Shown here piece after piece: positions 30,513 through 39,958 of a DNA stretch of 64,000 bases. The DNA comes from CAVZMO01 sp963776195. GTDB taxonomy: Bacteria > Nitrospirota > Thermodesulfovibrionia > Thermodesulfovibrionales > SM23-35. A program made the position numbers and the translations under genes. Where the stretch lies: contig CAVZMO010000011.1 in the NCBI GenBank assembly GCA_963776195.1, forward strand, positions 95,223 to 159,222, given 5' to 3'. Positions within the stretch are counted from its first letter, which is position 1, and the number at the start of each line of letters is the position of its first letter. The notes under the pieces were generated by a model. That model searched no databases, was not told where the DNA came from, and saw nothing but the letters and a program-made list of their open reading frames with translations.

Positions 30513-31855
30513 TCTTGATAACCCCGATAATACTCTTTAATCGTATTCACCATGATGATACAGAACACAAGCCATGCAAGGCCGGCTGCATATCCTCCAA
30601 GGATATCTGTAAGATAATGGACATTCAGATAGATTCTGCTTATACCGATAAAAAAAATCAGAGAAATTGACATAAGTAAGACTACAAACTTCAACCCTCT
30701 AATTTTATCCATGTTCCATATCATATATATCAAAAAACCATAAATTGTCATGGCTGAAAAAGCATGACCGCTTGGGAAACTATACCCATGTGCGATCACC
30801 AACTGTGGCATTGGCCTCGGCCTGTGAAAAAAAAGTTTTAAAAGGATTAGAATAATCTCGCCTCCACCTACCACTAAGAATAAGGCAAAAAGCTTCCACC
30901 AGTACCGCTTATATAAGAGACAGAGAGCCATCACCCCAGCCGTTGTCACTGTAATATAGACACCGCCAAGATTGGTCATGTCTACCATGAATCTTGTTAT
31001 CTCAGGACTGATTATCCCCTCTACAAACCCCTGTATCCTGTAATCAAGGTAAAACAGCGTCTCCTTATCTATCAAGTCTTCTATAATCTCACCAAATGAA
31101 AAAAGGGCAAGAACGAAAAGTACGATACCCATTGTAAGATTTAATCCATACCAGCTACCTGCATTAAAGCGGGCCTTTATAAAAGCCCATGTTTTGGGCA
31201 TTTGAGAAGATAGTTTCCTGTCAATCCAGCCAATCTTTTCCTTAAATAATCGTTTTCTTTTCGTAAGAAAGAAATAAAGAAATATAATCACGACTCCAAA
31301 GATAAACGCAAAGACTCCAAGCCGGCCAAGATATATCTTTATAATGTCCCAGCTATTGCCGATAAAATAGCCGAGCAATGAAAATGCTGTTGCCCATACT
31401 ATGCCGCCTAATATATTAAAGATGAGGAATCTTGGGTAAGGCATCCTCGATATACCAGCGACAACAGGAGCAAATGCCCTGAGCCATGCCATAAAACGGC
31501 CAAAGAACACGGTCTTTCCGCCATGTTTATCAAAAAATCCTTTAGCCTCATCAAGATATTCCTTTTTGAAAAAAAAGTACTTACCGTATTTCAGGAAAAA
31601 TCTCTCTCCGAACCTGCGGCCGATAAAATATCCTACGGTGTCACCCATAATTGCACCAAGTGAGGCAACCCATATTACATCACCAAGTTCAAGCACTCCC
31701 CTCGATGCCAGCAGCCCTGATATAACCACCATACTCTCACCAGGCACAAGAAAACCGAGAAATGCCGAGGTCTCAAGAAAGGTCATCAGAAATAAAACAT
31801 AGTATCCCCAATGGTTCAAGTGGGGTAGGATTATGTTTAAAATGTGTTTTTCCAT
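30509..31855 (-). CDS. DedA-PAP2 fusion membrane protein
   Basis: 448 residues. Residues 1-200 form a DedA domain (FLVPGESMVVISGLLASRG, FGRFMAWLRAFAPVVAGISR). From about 235 a PAP2 phosphatase domain has the three signature parts KLFFHRPRP, SFPSGHAF and SRIYLNVHYLTDI, complete with catalytic histidines. DedA proteins flip undecaprenyl phosphate and PAP2 enzymes dephosphorylate its pyrophosphate, so a fusion would join lipid-carrier dephosphorylation with recycling. This is inference from the parts. Such fusions are known in other bacteria. Confidence 0.9.
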   Translation of the reverse strand: MEKHILNIILPHLNHWGYYVLFLMTFLETSAFLGFLVPGESMVVISGLLASRGVLELGDVIWVASLGAIMGDTVGYFIGRRFGERFFLKYGKYFFFKKEYLDEAKGFFDKHGGKTVFFGRFMAWLRAFAPVVAGISRMPYPRFLIFNILGGIVWATAFSLLGYFIGNSWDIIKIYLGRLGVFAFIFGVVIIFLYFFLTKRKRLFKEKIGWIDRKLSSQMPKTWAFIKARFNAGSWYGLNLTMGIVLFVLALFSFGEIIEDLIDKETLFYLDYRIQGFVEGIISPEITRFMVDMTNLGGVYITVTTAGVMALCLLYKRYWWKLFALFLVVGGGEIILILLKLFFHRPRPMPQLVIAHGYSFPSGHAFSAMTIYGFLIYMIWNMDKIRGLKFVVLLMSISLIFFIGISRIYLNVHYLTDILGGYAAGLAWLVFCIIMVNTIKEYYRGYQD

Positions 31856-32003
31856 ATATTCAAAAGCATGCCCGCTACCGCATGAATCATGCAGTAGTCT
31901 TTCCTCAGTATGTCCTCACCTCATCTACAAAAAATAAGGTGAAACAGCCGACAATGATTGCCTCAATATTTATCGCCCGACCTCAGTATATTCAGGATAC
32001 ACC

Positions 32004-32456
32004 TCATCCCCTTACAAGAAGAACCGGTATATTCGTATCCTTATGGACCACGCCGAATGTAACGCTGCCGAGGACGGCCGCCTTTATAGCGCTTTTGCCG
32101 TGGGAACCCATAATAATCAGGTCGGCTTTTGACGCTTTAGCCTCCTTTATGATCTCCTCAACCGGATGCCCTGACCTGACAGCCTTTTTTGACTGAACAT
32201 TATTTTTCCTGCACAGTCTTTCAGCCTCTTCGATGTGGGTTTCAGCAGCCTGTTTCAGGTAATCCTCAATAGGCTCCGTGAGATGCGTCGGGGCCACAAC
32301 ATCAGGGACAGACTGGACCATAAAAGGACTCATGTCGATCACACTGAGAAATGTTACGGTTGCACCTGTCTGTTGAGCGAGCCCGATTGCATATTCGACA
32401 GCCTTACCCGCTGCGGATGAACCGTCGATAGCTACAAGAATCTTTGAAATCATCAC
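32004..32456 (-). CDS. Universal stress protein (UspA family)
   Basis: 150 residues. N-terminal ILVAIDGSSAAGKAVEYA and C-terminal IIMGSHGKSAIKAAVLGSVT then NIPVLLVRG display the ATP-binding Usp signature G-x2-G-x9-G-S. It is preceded by AAAGGAGGAG. The last 45 bp and the adjacent downstream bases are nearly repeated at 42.7 kb, where only that 3' end remains. Probably a stress-response protein acting in the cytoplasm. Confidence 0.9.
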   Translation of the reverse strand: MMISKILVAIDGSSAAGKAVEYAIGLAQQTGATVTFLSVIDMSPFMVQSVPDVVAPTHLTEPIEDYLKQAAETHIEEAERLCRKNNVQSKKAVRSGHPVEEIIKEAKASKADLIIMGSHGKSAIKAAVLGSVTFGVVHKDTNIPVLLVRG

Positions 32457-32568
32457 TCCTCCTTTTGTGATTTTACTACTATTTATGGCGTGACTCGAAT
32501 TGGATTGACTACGTCATCGTTGACCACCTCCTTTCTTATTGTATTCCCTCTTTGTAAGTGCTGCGCAT

Positions 32569-33120
32569 TCACGGGGTTATTTCCATGTAGCCGGATTTTT
32601 CGAAATCAACCACAGCACCAATACCGGAAACCACAACACGGCTGAAAGGAAGGATATCTTCCGGTTTATAGCCTTTCAGTTTCATGGCCACATGACACTC
32701 GTACATTTTTACCCCGCCTTTGTACATGGCTTCAATCATTGCCTTGTTGGCATTGCCTTTGGGATGCGGCTGCTTCACTTTGAGGTCATACGCCTTATCA
32801 GTCAGCAGAAACTGGGCTCCATCGGCTCTGAAGACCATAATAATCTCATAGTCTTTTCCGGATTTCATACCAAGGGCGGTATACTGGTCATAGAGATTTT
32901 TAACGGCCATGACCTGCTTGCTTATGCCGTTCGGTATGGTGTCCGCATAATTGATTTGAGCAATCACTTTAATCCCTGTTTGATTAACAATCTGCAATGG
33001 GGGCTTTGTATTTTCTGCTTCTACCCCATCTGTTTCAGCCCAAGCAACATGTTGGAAACCTGTCAGTAAGAGGACAGAGAGTCCAAATACCATTGCCCAA
33101 AAATTAGTTTTTCTCTTCAT
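32569..33120 (-). CDS. Exported DsrE-like protein
   Basis: 183 residues with a cleavable signal peptide (FGLSVLLLTGFQHVAWAE). The mature part has the DsrE/YchN-like pattern: KVIAQINYADTIPNGISKQV, EIIMVFRADGAQFLLTDKAY, and a conserved Cys in GGVKMYECHVAMKLKG, followed by VSGIGAVVDFEKSGYMEI. DsrE-fold proteins transfer sulfur through this Cys or act as accessory factors in sulfur oxidation. The next gene encodes a related cytoplasmic protein, so the two probably form an operon in the sulfur cluster. Confidence 0.82.
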   Translation of the reverse strand: MKRKTNFWAMVFGLSVLLLTGFQHVAWAETDGVEAENTKPPLQIVNQTGIKVIAQINYADTIPNGISKQVMAVKNLYDQYTALGMKSGKDYEIIMVFRADGAQFLLTDKAYDLKVKQPHPKGNANKAMIEAMYKGGVKMYECHVAMKLKGYKPEDILPFSRVVVSGIGAVVDFEKSGYMEITP

Positions 33121-33166
33121 AATTATCTTCCCTTTCCGTTGCTCTCGAATAGTCTTTAGTTTGTTT

Positions 33167-33619
33167 TTATGGCTGAATTTGTACGTAACCTTCCTGCACC
33201 AGTTGAATTAACCGGCCCACGGCTCCCGTATTGACCTTTACACCGGGCAACAGGTCTTCATTGCCCCACTGATGATTTTTCATGGAAACAGAGCACTCTT
33301 CTATCTGCACCCCCTGTTTCATAAGCTCTGCGATGAGGACTTTATAAGGGTTGCCGGTACTCACATGACGATACGCGTTGTAGGCATTGTCATTCAGAGT
33401 CATGTAAGCTGCATCTCCGTGGAATATGCCTATAATATTCCCCTTGGTTCCCATTTCCTTGAAACGGTTGGCAAGCAGATGCATGTAGTTGATGCCCACC
33501 GGCAAATCACCGGCAAATGCCAGATGATCCATATTGAACACTACATCTGCCTTTTCCAGCACTACTTGAAGCTCGACTACAATTTTGTGCTCGCCCTTCT
33601 TGTCTTTGTTTTTGTTCAT
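33167..33619 (-). CDS. DsrE-like protein, cytoplasmic
   Basis: 150 residues, no signal peptide. AAGGAGATGCC precedes the ATG. It shares the layout of the downstream exported paralogue: VVFNMDHLAFAGDLPVGINY, IIGIFHGDAAYMTLNDNAYN, the Cys in GVQIEECSVSMKNHQ, and VNTGAVGRLIQLVQEGYVQI. Likely a sulfur-carrier-fold protein. It directly follows a decayed rubrerythrin gene. Confidence 0.8.
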   Translation of the reverse strand: MNKNKDKKGEHKIVVELQVVLEKADVVFNMDHLAFAGDLPVGINYMHLLANRFKEMGTKGNIIGIFHGDAAYMTLNDNAYNAYRHVSTGNPYKVLIAELMKQGVQIEECSVSMKNHQWGNEDLLPGVKVNTGAVGRLIQLVQEGYVQIQP

Positions 33620-33631
33620 AACGGCATCTCC

Positions 33632-33952
33632 TTATTTAGTCTTAAAATAATTTGACTCATGATCGCATGAAGGACATTCTTCAAGCGGAGCTTTACCTTC
33701 ATGGATATAGCCCCGCATCTCCTGCAGACCCAGCGGTCTTTCCTGTCTTTCTTAAATACTGTGCCTCCTTCAACTTCTTTCAATGATTTCTTGTATCTTT
33801 CTTCGTGATGTTCCTCTGCCTTGGCAATTGCTCTCAAGCGCCTGGCAATTTCAGGAAACCCCGTATTCTCAGCAATATCAGCAAATCCAGGATACATTTT
33901 GGCATACTCATAATGTCCTCCTGCATATTGCTGCCTTTAGATTCTCGGTGCC
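33632..33952 (-). pseudogene. Rubrerythrin, truncated and twice frameshifted
   Basis: The open part encodes MYPGFADIAENTGFPEIARR, EEHHEERYKKSLKEVE and DRKDRWVCRRCG, the ferritin-like and rubredoxin-type domains of rubrerythrin. After RRCG the zero frame is wrong; a one-base shift at GGGG (about 33706) gives YIHEGKAPLEECPSCDHESN and a stop at 33632. Upstream, another frame gives GTENLKAAI before the ATG at 33897, so a second shift lies near 33927. The N-terminal diiron half is missing. Rubrerythrin reduces peroxide in anaerobes; this copy is dead. Confidence 0.8.
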
Positions 33953-33979
33953 GCAAAACAAGCCATGTGATAATAGCCG

Positions 33980-34132
33980 CTAATTACTATGAATTAAATA
34001 AATTATAAGAAAGAGCCCGATTGCAAGAATTGCTGCGGTAAGCAGCATGTCAAGTATCAATGAGGGTTGATATATATCTTCATCTATTTGCTTTTCAACC
34101 TCTTTATATCTGATAAAAGCAAGCACACCCAA
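33980..34132 (-). pseudogene. C-terminal fragment of a DUF202 (YidH-like) membrane protein
   Basis: Minus frame from TTG 34132 reads LGVLAFIRYKEVEKQIDED, IYQPSLILDMLLTAAILAIG then LFLIIYLIHSN and stops. This is the end of DUF202/YidH proteins, with the typical RYxxVxxQI loop and final membrane helix. The N-terminal two helices are absent; the fragment abuts the stop codon of the decayed binding protein. Confidence 0.55.
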
Positions 34133-34655
34133 TCACTTCGCGCCAATGTAGGGTTTGAACCCATAATGCTCGAAGATCTCCAGCGCCTTCGGCGACACCA
34201 AGAAGTCAAGCCATTGTTTGGCAATCTGCGGATGGGCTGCACCCTTCACCATGGCTGCAGCGTAGATCGCCGTGGTTATCCCTGGGGATCATTATGGTGA
34301 GATCATTGGTGACGTACGGTACCGCAGGACCTGCCAGCGTCCCCTTGTGAATGAGCATGTCCACCGTCTCCAGGTCGGCGGCGTAAACGTCCGGATGGAT
34401 GGTCCATGTCATGTTGCCGACTGTGATGGTGCCTCGTGCCGCCATCTGCTTGATCAGGATGCCTGGCGGCAAGGTTTCGTAGTAGATCCTGTCCTTGAGA
34501 TCCGGGTGCTCCTTTCCCTTGTCGATGGCCGGAGCGTTCTTGCCATGACTCCAGGGCGGGAATATCTGTTCCTGCCCCTGAGCGCTAACGCCCCACAGGG
34601 TCAGCAAGATGGCAGCCGCCAGGGCCGCCACACGATGATGCATTTGTTTTAGCAT
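34133..34655 (-). pseudogene. Extracellular solute-binding protein, internally deleted and frameshifted
   Basis: Signal peptide (VAALAAAILLTLWGVSAQG) then EQIFPPWSHGKNAPAIDKG, RIYYETLPPGILIKQMAARG and TITVGNMTWTIHPDVYAADL, ending normally at VTNDLTIMI. Near 34280 the frame must shift to give GITTAIYAAAMVKGAAHPQI, AKQWLDFLVSPKALEIFEHY and GFKPYIGAK, a normal binding-protein C-terminus ending at 34133. The total is also shorter than a typical 300-residue type 2 binding protein, so an internal segment is missing. Substrate unknown; the SPKALEIFEHYGF ending resembles Fe3+- or sulfate/molybdate-type binding proteins. Confidence 0.7.
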
Positions 34656-34670
34656 TTTTATCCCCTTCGA

Positions 34671-35486
34671 TTATTTCGCATACTGATAACCAGCCAACAT
34701 AAGCTCTGGCAAGGTGCCGACAATACCGGGTGTGAGCACTGCCCCAGGGATGAGATGGTTGGTGAACTCCGCTGCCATCTGCGCGTGGCTGAGGCGGTCC
34801 GGATTAACCCCCTTTTGATGTAGGGACAGTGTCAACTCCCAAATTCCGTTATGGCATGCCAAAAAGACCACCCCCCGTTTTTGGAGAACCGCAACGCTGT
34901 CGCCGCGAGGGGAAAAGACGCCATCCGGGTTTTCGAAATCCGCCGGGTTGGTCTGGTCGGTCGGCACATCCTTAATGAAAACGTTGGTCTGGTATTTGTC
35001 ATTGGTGAGTTTGGCAACCTTGTATTTATCCCAGATGTAATCGTCGTAGAGCGCCAGGTGTGCGGTGCCATGGGTAGCGGAAAGCGCTAAAAAATTAGGG
35101 TGCTTGAAGGACCAGATATGAACGTTCATGGCATTTCGCATCAGATTGAGCCAGGGGCCTTCGAGATCGGTATTGTCCCAGACCTGTTTTGGGGCGCCGG
35201 CATAATGCAGGATCTCATTTAAGGCTTTTTCGTCCCATTGCGAGGGATCGGTCAGGATCATCGGCACCGTTTTGAAATCCCGCCGCCTGGGCGCCTTTTT
35301 GAGCCTATTTTGTAACTCCTTGAGCGTAGCTGCTCCGGCCGCTAACAAGTCAGCCGGCGCATCACTCATACCGCCCGCCCATGCCACATGACCGGCGCCA
35401 ACAGCCGCCAGACCTGCGCCGAGGCCAAGCATCATATTCTTCAGTGCCGCCCGGCGGTTCATCAAACCGTTTTGATCATTCATCAT
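34671..35486 (-). CDS. Tat-exported protein of unknown function (sulfur cluster)
   Basis: 271 residues. A twin-arginine signal MNRRAALKNMMLGLGAGLAA is followed by AGAGHVAWA. The mature protein contains FKTVPMILTDPSQWDEKAL, NVHIWSFKHPNFLALSATHG, and a single Cys in GVVFLACHNGIWELTLSL, recalling DsrE-like folds in which one Cys carries sulfur. I know such proteins only as conserved hypotheticals near sulfur-oxidation genes. The gene follows soxB-like and precedes the decayed binding protein on the minus strand. Confidence 0.7.
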   Translation of the reverse strand: MMNDQNGLMNRRAALKNMMLGLGAGLAAVGAGHVAWAGGMSDAPADLLAAGAATLKELQNRLKKAPRRRDFKTVPMILTDPSQWDEKALNEILHYAGAPKQVWDNTDLEGPWLNLMRNAMNVHIWSFKHPNFLALSATHGTAHLALYDDYIWDKYKVAKLTNDKYQTNVFIKDVPTDQTNPADFENPDGVFSPRGDSVAVLQKRGVVFLACHNGIWELTLSLHQKGVNPDRLSHAQMAAEFTNHLIPGAVLTPGIVGTLPELMLAGYQYAK

Positions 35487-35557
35487 TCTCTCCTTTCAAA
35501 AAGTTAATAATCTCATACGCTACACTTGCGATAAACACAAAAATGTCGAAATTCCTC

Positions 35558-37006
35558 TTATACCGCCACAAAGGCGCCTCTGAGTTCCGCGTAAAGGGGG
35601 CGGTGCCTGGCCAAGTATGTCCGTAGCGCATCTATGATACGTTCTGACCGGTTTTCACGATTGCGGCCATATTTCTGATGGACCCCTTGCGGCGTGACAA
35701 ATGCCGCTGTGTAGTATTGGCCGGGCTGCACCTCTTCATTGCCTGCAAATAGTTTTTGAATACGCTGTCCTGGAGGGTTCTCTATCTTAAAGTATACATT
35801 AAGACCGAGACAGCGCTTGACATAACCTCCCATCTGATTATACGGGTCGCACGAAAACGTCCTTTCAAGGTTCTCCTCCAACATCGCCTTGATTTCCTCT
35901 CCCGTCAACTCCACTGTTGAGACAGGTGGATTCATGGGAATAATGTTGTAAAGGTCATTTAAGGTTATCTTCCCTGGAACTATCGGTGCGCCGTAGCGCC
36001 AGCCATTCGAAAATGCTAATTGCGCACCGGTGCTTTCGAGTAAAGCCTGAAGGAGGAAATTGTCCATAGTGGCCTCCAGGGTTGTTCCCCGGTTGAGCGC
36101 CGTGGCAGTTTCACCGACAACCTCCGAGAGATCATTCTTATAGGGCGCGAGTGCCTGTCTTATCAGTTCATCTACCGTGGGGTCAGGTTGTATAGCTGCT
36201 TCAACCTCAATCAACCGGTGCCGGTAATCGACGATTTGTCCTTCATCCACCTCCAGGTCCAGGCGACCCAAAAAAGAACCATGGCAGCCTGACTGTATAA
36301 CAATAGTTTTCCCATTGAGAACCGGCTTGTACAGGCGGTTATGGGTATGGCCGCTGAGACAAACATCTATGCCGTGCACCTCGGACAAAAGCTTCATCTC
36401 CTGAGGGAACCCAAGGTGCGAGACCAAAACGATTAAGTCCACCTTTTCCTGAGTGCGTAATATATCGACGATCGGCGGAAGTTCATCCTTACCCAGGGTA
36501 AAGGATATGCCTTCGCTATAAGAAGGCGGCATGGTCTTGTCCACAATATTTGAGGCGATCCCTACAAGGCCGATCCGTAATCCGCCAATCTCTTTTATGA
36601 TATACGACTGATAGACCAATTTATTTGTCTCTTTATCATAAACATTGTTTGCCAGCATCGGATAATTGAGCTCAGCGACTCGCTGGTGAAATACCTTTGG
36701 ACCATAAGCAAATTCCCAGTGGGCTGTCATGGCATCAAGCCCCAATGAATTCAAGATAGGGATCAAAGCCTGTCCCTGCGTGTCCAGGGCAGGATAGGTG
36801 CCATGGAGGGTATCGCCGCAGTCGCAAAAGAGAATGCGCCCCTGGCTCTCAGCCCGAATCTGTTTTGAAATCGTGGCGATGCGTGAGTAACCTCCGGCGG
36901 GACGGTATACTGCGTGGTCGCCCTGCCAGAACATCTCCTGGTGCAAATCAAAATAGGCATGGCTGTCGTTCATTTGAACTATTGAAAGTATCTTTCTGCT
37001 CTTCAT
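35558..37006 (-). CDS. SoxB-like metallophosphoesterase / 5'-nucleotidase family protein
   Basis: Start chosen at ATG 37006 (MKSRKILSIVQMNDSHAYF) after AAGGAAAGAG; an in-frame ATG at 37051 overlaps the previous gene. 482 residues with a calcineurin-like domain (NDSH, CDCGDTLHG, HWEFAYGP, VSHLGFPQE, LSGHTHNR) and a C-terminal 5'-nucleotidase domain (FLLQALLESTGAQLAFSNGW, LYNIIPMNPPVSTVELTGEE). The HWEFAYG element resembles SoxB (HWEFTYG) rather than plain nucleotidases. SoxB hydrolyses sulfonate from SoxY-bound intermediates in the periplasm, but no signal peptide is seen here and no soxYZ is nearby, so the activity is uncertain. Confidence 0.7.
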   Translation of the reverse strand: MKSRKILSIVQMNDSHAYFDLHQEMFWQGDHAVYRPAGGYSRIATISKQIRAESQGRILFCDCGDTLHGTYPALDTQGQALIPILNSLGLDAMTAHWEFAYGPKVFHQRVAELNYPMLANNVYDKETNKLVYQSYIIKEIGGLRIGLVGIASNIVDKTMPPSYSEGISFTLGKDELPPIVDILRTQEKVDLIVLVSHLGFPQEMKLLSEVHGIDVCLSGHTHNRLYKPVLNGKTIVIQSGCHGSFLGRLDLEVDEGQIVDYRHRLIEVEAAIQPDPTVDELIRQALAPYKNDLSEVVGETATALNRGTTLEATMDNFLLQALLESTGAQLAFSNGWRYGAPIVPGKITLNDLYNIIPMNPPVSTVELTGEEIKAMLEENLERTFSCDPYNQMGGYVKRCLGLNVYFKIENPPGQRIQKLFAGNEEVQPGQYYTAAFVTPQGVHQKYGRNRENRSERIIDALRTYLARHRPLYAELRGAFVAV

Positions 37007-37031
37007 TTTCTTCTCTTTCCTTTCAGCCAGA

Positions 37032-38594
37032 TTATTGCCTCCTTTTCTCATTTACTATCTTCACAAGGCCCCATCTGACCTCTTCAGGCAGGCTCCCGAA
37101 GGCCAGCATCATGGTGCCGGGGTAGCTATTTGAGATTACCTCAAACGCCCTCTTGGGCGAGAGACTGTACAGGGTGAAATCAGGCGGCTGGGGTTTAAAG
37201 CCCTGAGAAAGCTTTGAACCCTTTCCATCCATCCCGTGACATCCGGCACAGGTCTGGCTGTAAATACTATTTGCCTGTTCCATCGCAGGTTTTGAAATCC
37301 TCACAGGAACAGCATCGGCTGGACTTAAAACATGCCACCTTCTGTCTATATAATCAATCAGCAAATTGAGCTTGTCCTTCTCAAAAAAGGTGAAATAGGG
37401 CATGGCGGAACCGGCGATACCATCCTTTAAAATATTATAGAGATGTTGCCGGGTCGTTCTGATGGCTGATATGTCTTCCGGGGGTAAGAAAAGCCTTTTT
37501 GCCTCCACACCCTTTCCGTCCCCGTTTGCCCCATGGCAGAAGGCGCAACTTTTGGCGTATATTGTTTCACCGTTGTCATAGACCACCTTCAGAGACGCCC
37601 CGTATGCATCCAGCGTCTGTCGTTCAAAAGGCTTGAGTTCATTCTCGTAGGCTATGGCGTTTGCTTCAAGCCGTTTCTGGAGGGGAAGAAGGGTCCTGTC
37701 CTGAAGGAACTGTCTTGTTAAGAGCATTGAAACGAGTACGAGCATTAAGACCGGCAATACCATTTTAATATTCAGCGGAAGGTCTTTGCTAACAACGGAA
37801 AAGACAACCCACAACAGGATCGCAGCAGCCACAATACCGACAAGTAAAAAAACAGTGGTAATATAACCGGGTCTTTCCGGCAGTGAACCATAGAGCATTA
37901 TGCCGAGGATAAACTGGAGCAAGATCCCGGCAACAAACCATTTTTGAAGGGACTTCCTTTCCGTATCGTCCTCTGCGATAAAAAAGTAATGAAATCCTGA
38001 GCCGAATACAACGGCAGCGCCCAGGACATGCAGATATCTGAACAATCAGTGGACGGCTAATACGCCGGTTAACCGGTAGCCACCGTTCATTATTGCCTGC
38101 CACCTGTCAGGATTTTCATAGGCTGTCAGAATGGCCGCAAAGATCCCGGGGACAGCAAGGAGAAATACAAGGGCGATAACGCCTAAGGCCAAATGGATAT
38201 ATCTATGCACATACATCTTGTGCCCGAGGGCATCAAAGGACAGAAACGCAATTATCAAAAACACGACAAGTAACATCCAGTACGGGGCAAAGAGATTCAG
38301 AGCGGTGAAGAACGGGATTGTGGAGCCTACCTGGATGAGGAGCAGGGGCGCGACCCCCAGGACCGCTGCCAGGCTTTTGTGCGCCATAAAGGTTTTAAGG
38401 ATCCTTTTATCGAACCTTAATTCCTTTGCCCTGCCGCCGTACTGGGAATCAACAAAATAGTAGAGGGCCAGGATGGCCGTCCCAAGGGTCAGAAGGACAA
38501 AGAGCATGTGAAGCGTAAACGATGTGAAAAGGAGCCCTCGCAACAGGGTCTCAGGGATGGGTTTCCCTATCAGGAGATCGGATAATCTACCCAT
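37032..38594 (-). pseudogene. Membrane protein fused to dihaem cytochrome c, interrupted by one in-frame TGA
   Basis: From ATG 38594 (MGRLSDLLIG, preceded by GGAGGTGG) the frame runs through five helices to GGYRLTGVLAVH, then TGA at 38046-38048, then continues without shift as LFRYLHVLGAAVVFGSGFHY. It adds further helices and two cytochrome c sites, CAFCH and CAGCH, before the stop at 37032. The combined product would be about 520 residues. A Trp codon TGG to TGA is the simplest cause (VHWLFRYLH). Alternatively a TTG at 38045 restarts translation. The gene follows the bd-like subunit by a short overlap and belongs to the same respiratory complex. Confidence 0.75.
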
Positions 38595-39955
38595 GAGTTC
38601 CACCTCCATTTACAGGGACAAAACGGGATGGGTCATGTAATTTGATTGTTCCCTTTGATATCCCATACAGGAAGCCTGCCAGCGTCCTTCGCTCATCCTC
38701 CGTCCCTGAAAAAGGGGGCATGAAAGGGACCATATCATGGGTATGTCCGAGGATCGCGAAGATGCCGTCTTCGGTCCTGCCTTTTACTTTTTTTGCGATG
38801 TCGTTTATTCCGCCGATGGTATGGCAGACAGAACAGTTCCGGGCGGAGAGGTATGCGCCTTGGACCATAGCTTCCTGATTATCAGGCGCATGGTTAAACC
38901 AGAAGTCGTTCTTCAGCATCCCCTCTTTGCTCAAAAACGGGGTCTCGCTGAGCAATACCTGGCTGGCGTACATATATCCGGGCATAAGATACGGGCCTCT
39001 GATAAACTCCCTGATTCGTTCGAACTCGCTTACAAGGAGCATTGATACCAAAAGCGCAGGGACAATCAGGATCTTCGTCAGAACGGTGGAACCCCTGAAA
39101 GATACCAAGGAGAACACGAACAACAGAAAGGCTCCTGCACCGTTTACATACCAGAAGATTTCCGGTTGCTGGGAGAATCGGGATGTCAGGACAGCAAATA
39201 CGGTATGGGTTTTAAATGTTGAAGGGACGACACTGAAATACCACCAGGTGAATATGACCGTCACCGAGAATGAAATGACGGCTGCCTTTCCAAAAAATCG
39301 GAGGGCCTCCTTGCGGAAATCCTCTCTCCTGCGGGTGAACAGGAGAAACGCAATAGAGAACAGGTCGCCGAGTGAAAAGGCAATGCTTATCCTCAACAGC
39401 AATTGCGGAAGATAGCTCGGATTCAAGAATGCGGACCAGAAGCTCTTGTCCCAAGGCCATCCATCGGAGGTGAGCATAAAGCCGAGTATGCCGGTAATCA
39501 GCAAGGCGGAACAGAAGGCTAAAAAAGACATAGCCCATGCCAAAATAAATATGTTTTTCCTTTTTCTCGCCTACCCATTTACTCCATGTAAAGTAATAGA
39601 TGAGAATAAATATCACTTCGCAGGTAAAGACTATCCATTCAATAAACCAAGGCCAGAAGAAAACCCTAAGCATAGACCCTATGCCTCTTGGTGACAGGGC
39701 GCTCGTGATGAGCCATATTCCAACCCCTGTTATTGCCCCGATCCCTGTAGTAATAATAATGGTGAATTTCAGAAAATCCCTTGCAAAATCTTCCCAATCC
39801 TGAGACGATTTTTTGAATCCAATATATTCACTTATTACAATCAATGAAATTGCTCCAATAGCCATCCCATGGCTGATAATCACGTGGAAAACGGCATCTA
39901 ATGCTATGGCCATGCCATTGCCGAGGTACGGGAACTGAAAGATGGGGAATTCCAT
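38587..39955 (-). pseudogene. bd-type quinol-oxidase-like subunit fused to cytochrome c, frameshifted
   Basis: First frame (39955 down): MEFPIFQFPYLGNGMAIALD, HVIISHGMAIGAISLIV, GIGAITGVGIWLITSALSPR, FFWPWFIEWIVFTCEVIFI, a CydA-like helical bundle. After KHIYF the frame goes wrong. One base removed from TTTT near 39547 links it to LAWAMSFLAFCSALLITGIL in the second frame, which continues with more helices and ends in one cytochrome c site, CSVCH, near residue 240 of that part. The whole would be about 455 residues. Both halves are otherwise clean, so the shift is recent or a sequencing error. Likely a quinol-linked oxidase or reductase in the membrane. Confidence 0.75.
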
Positions 39956-39958
39956 GTC

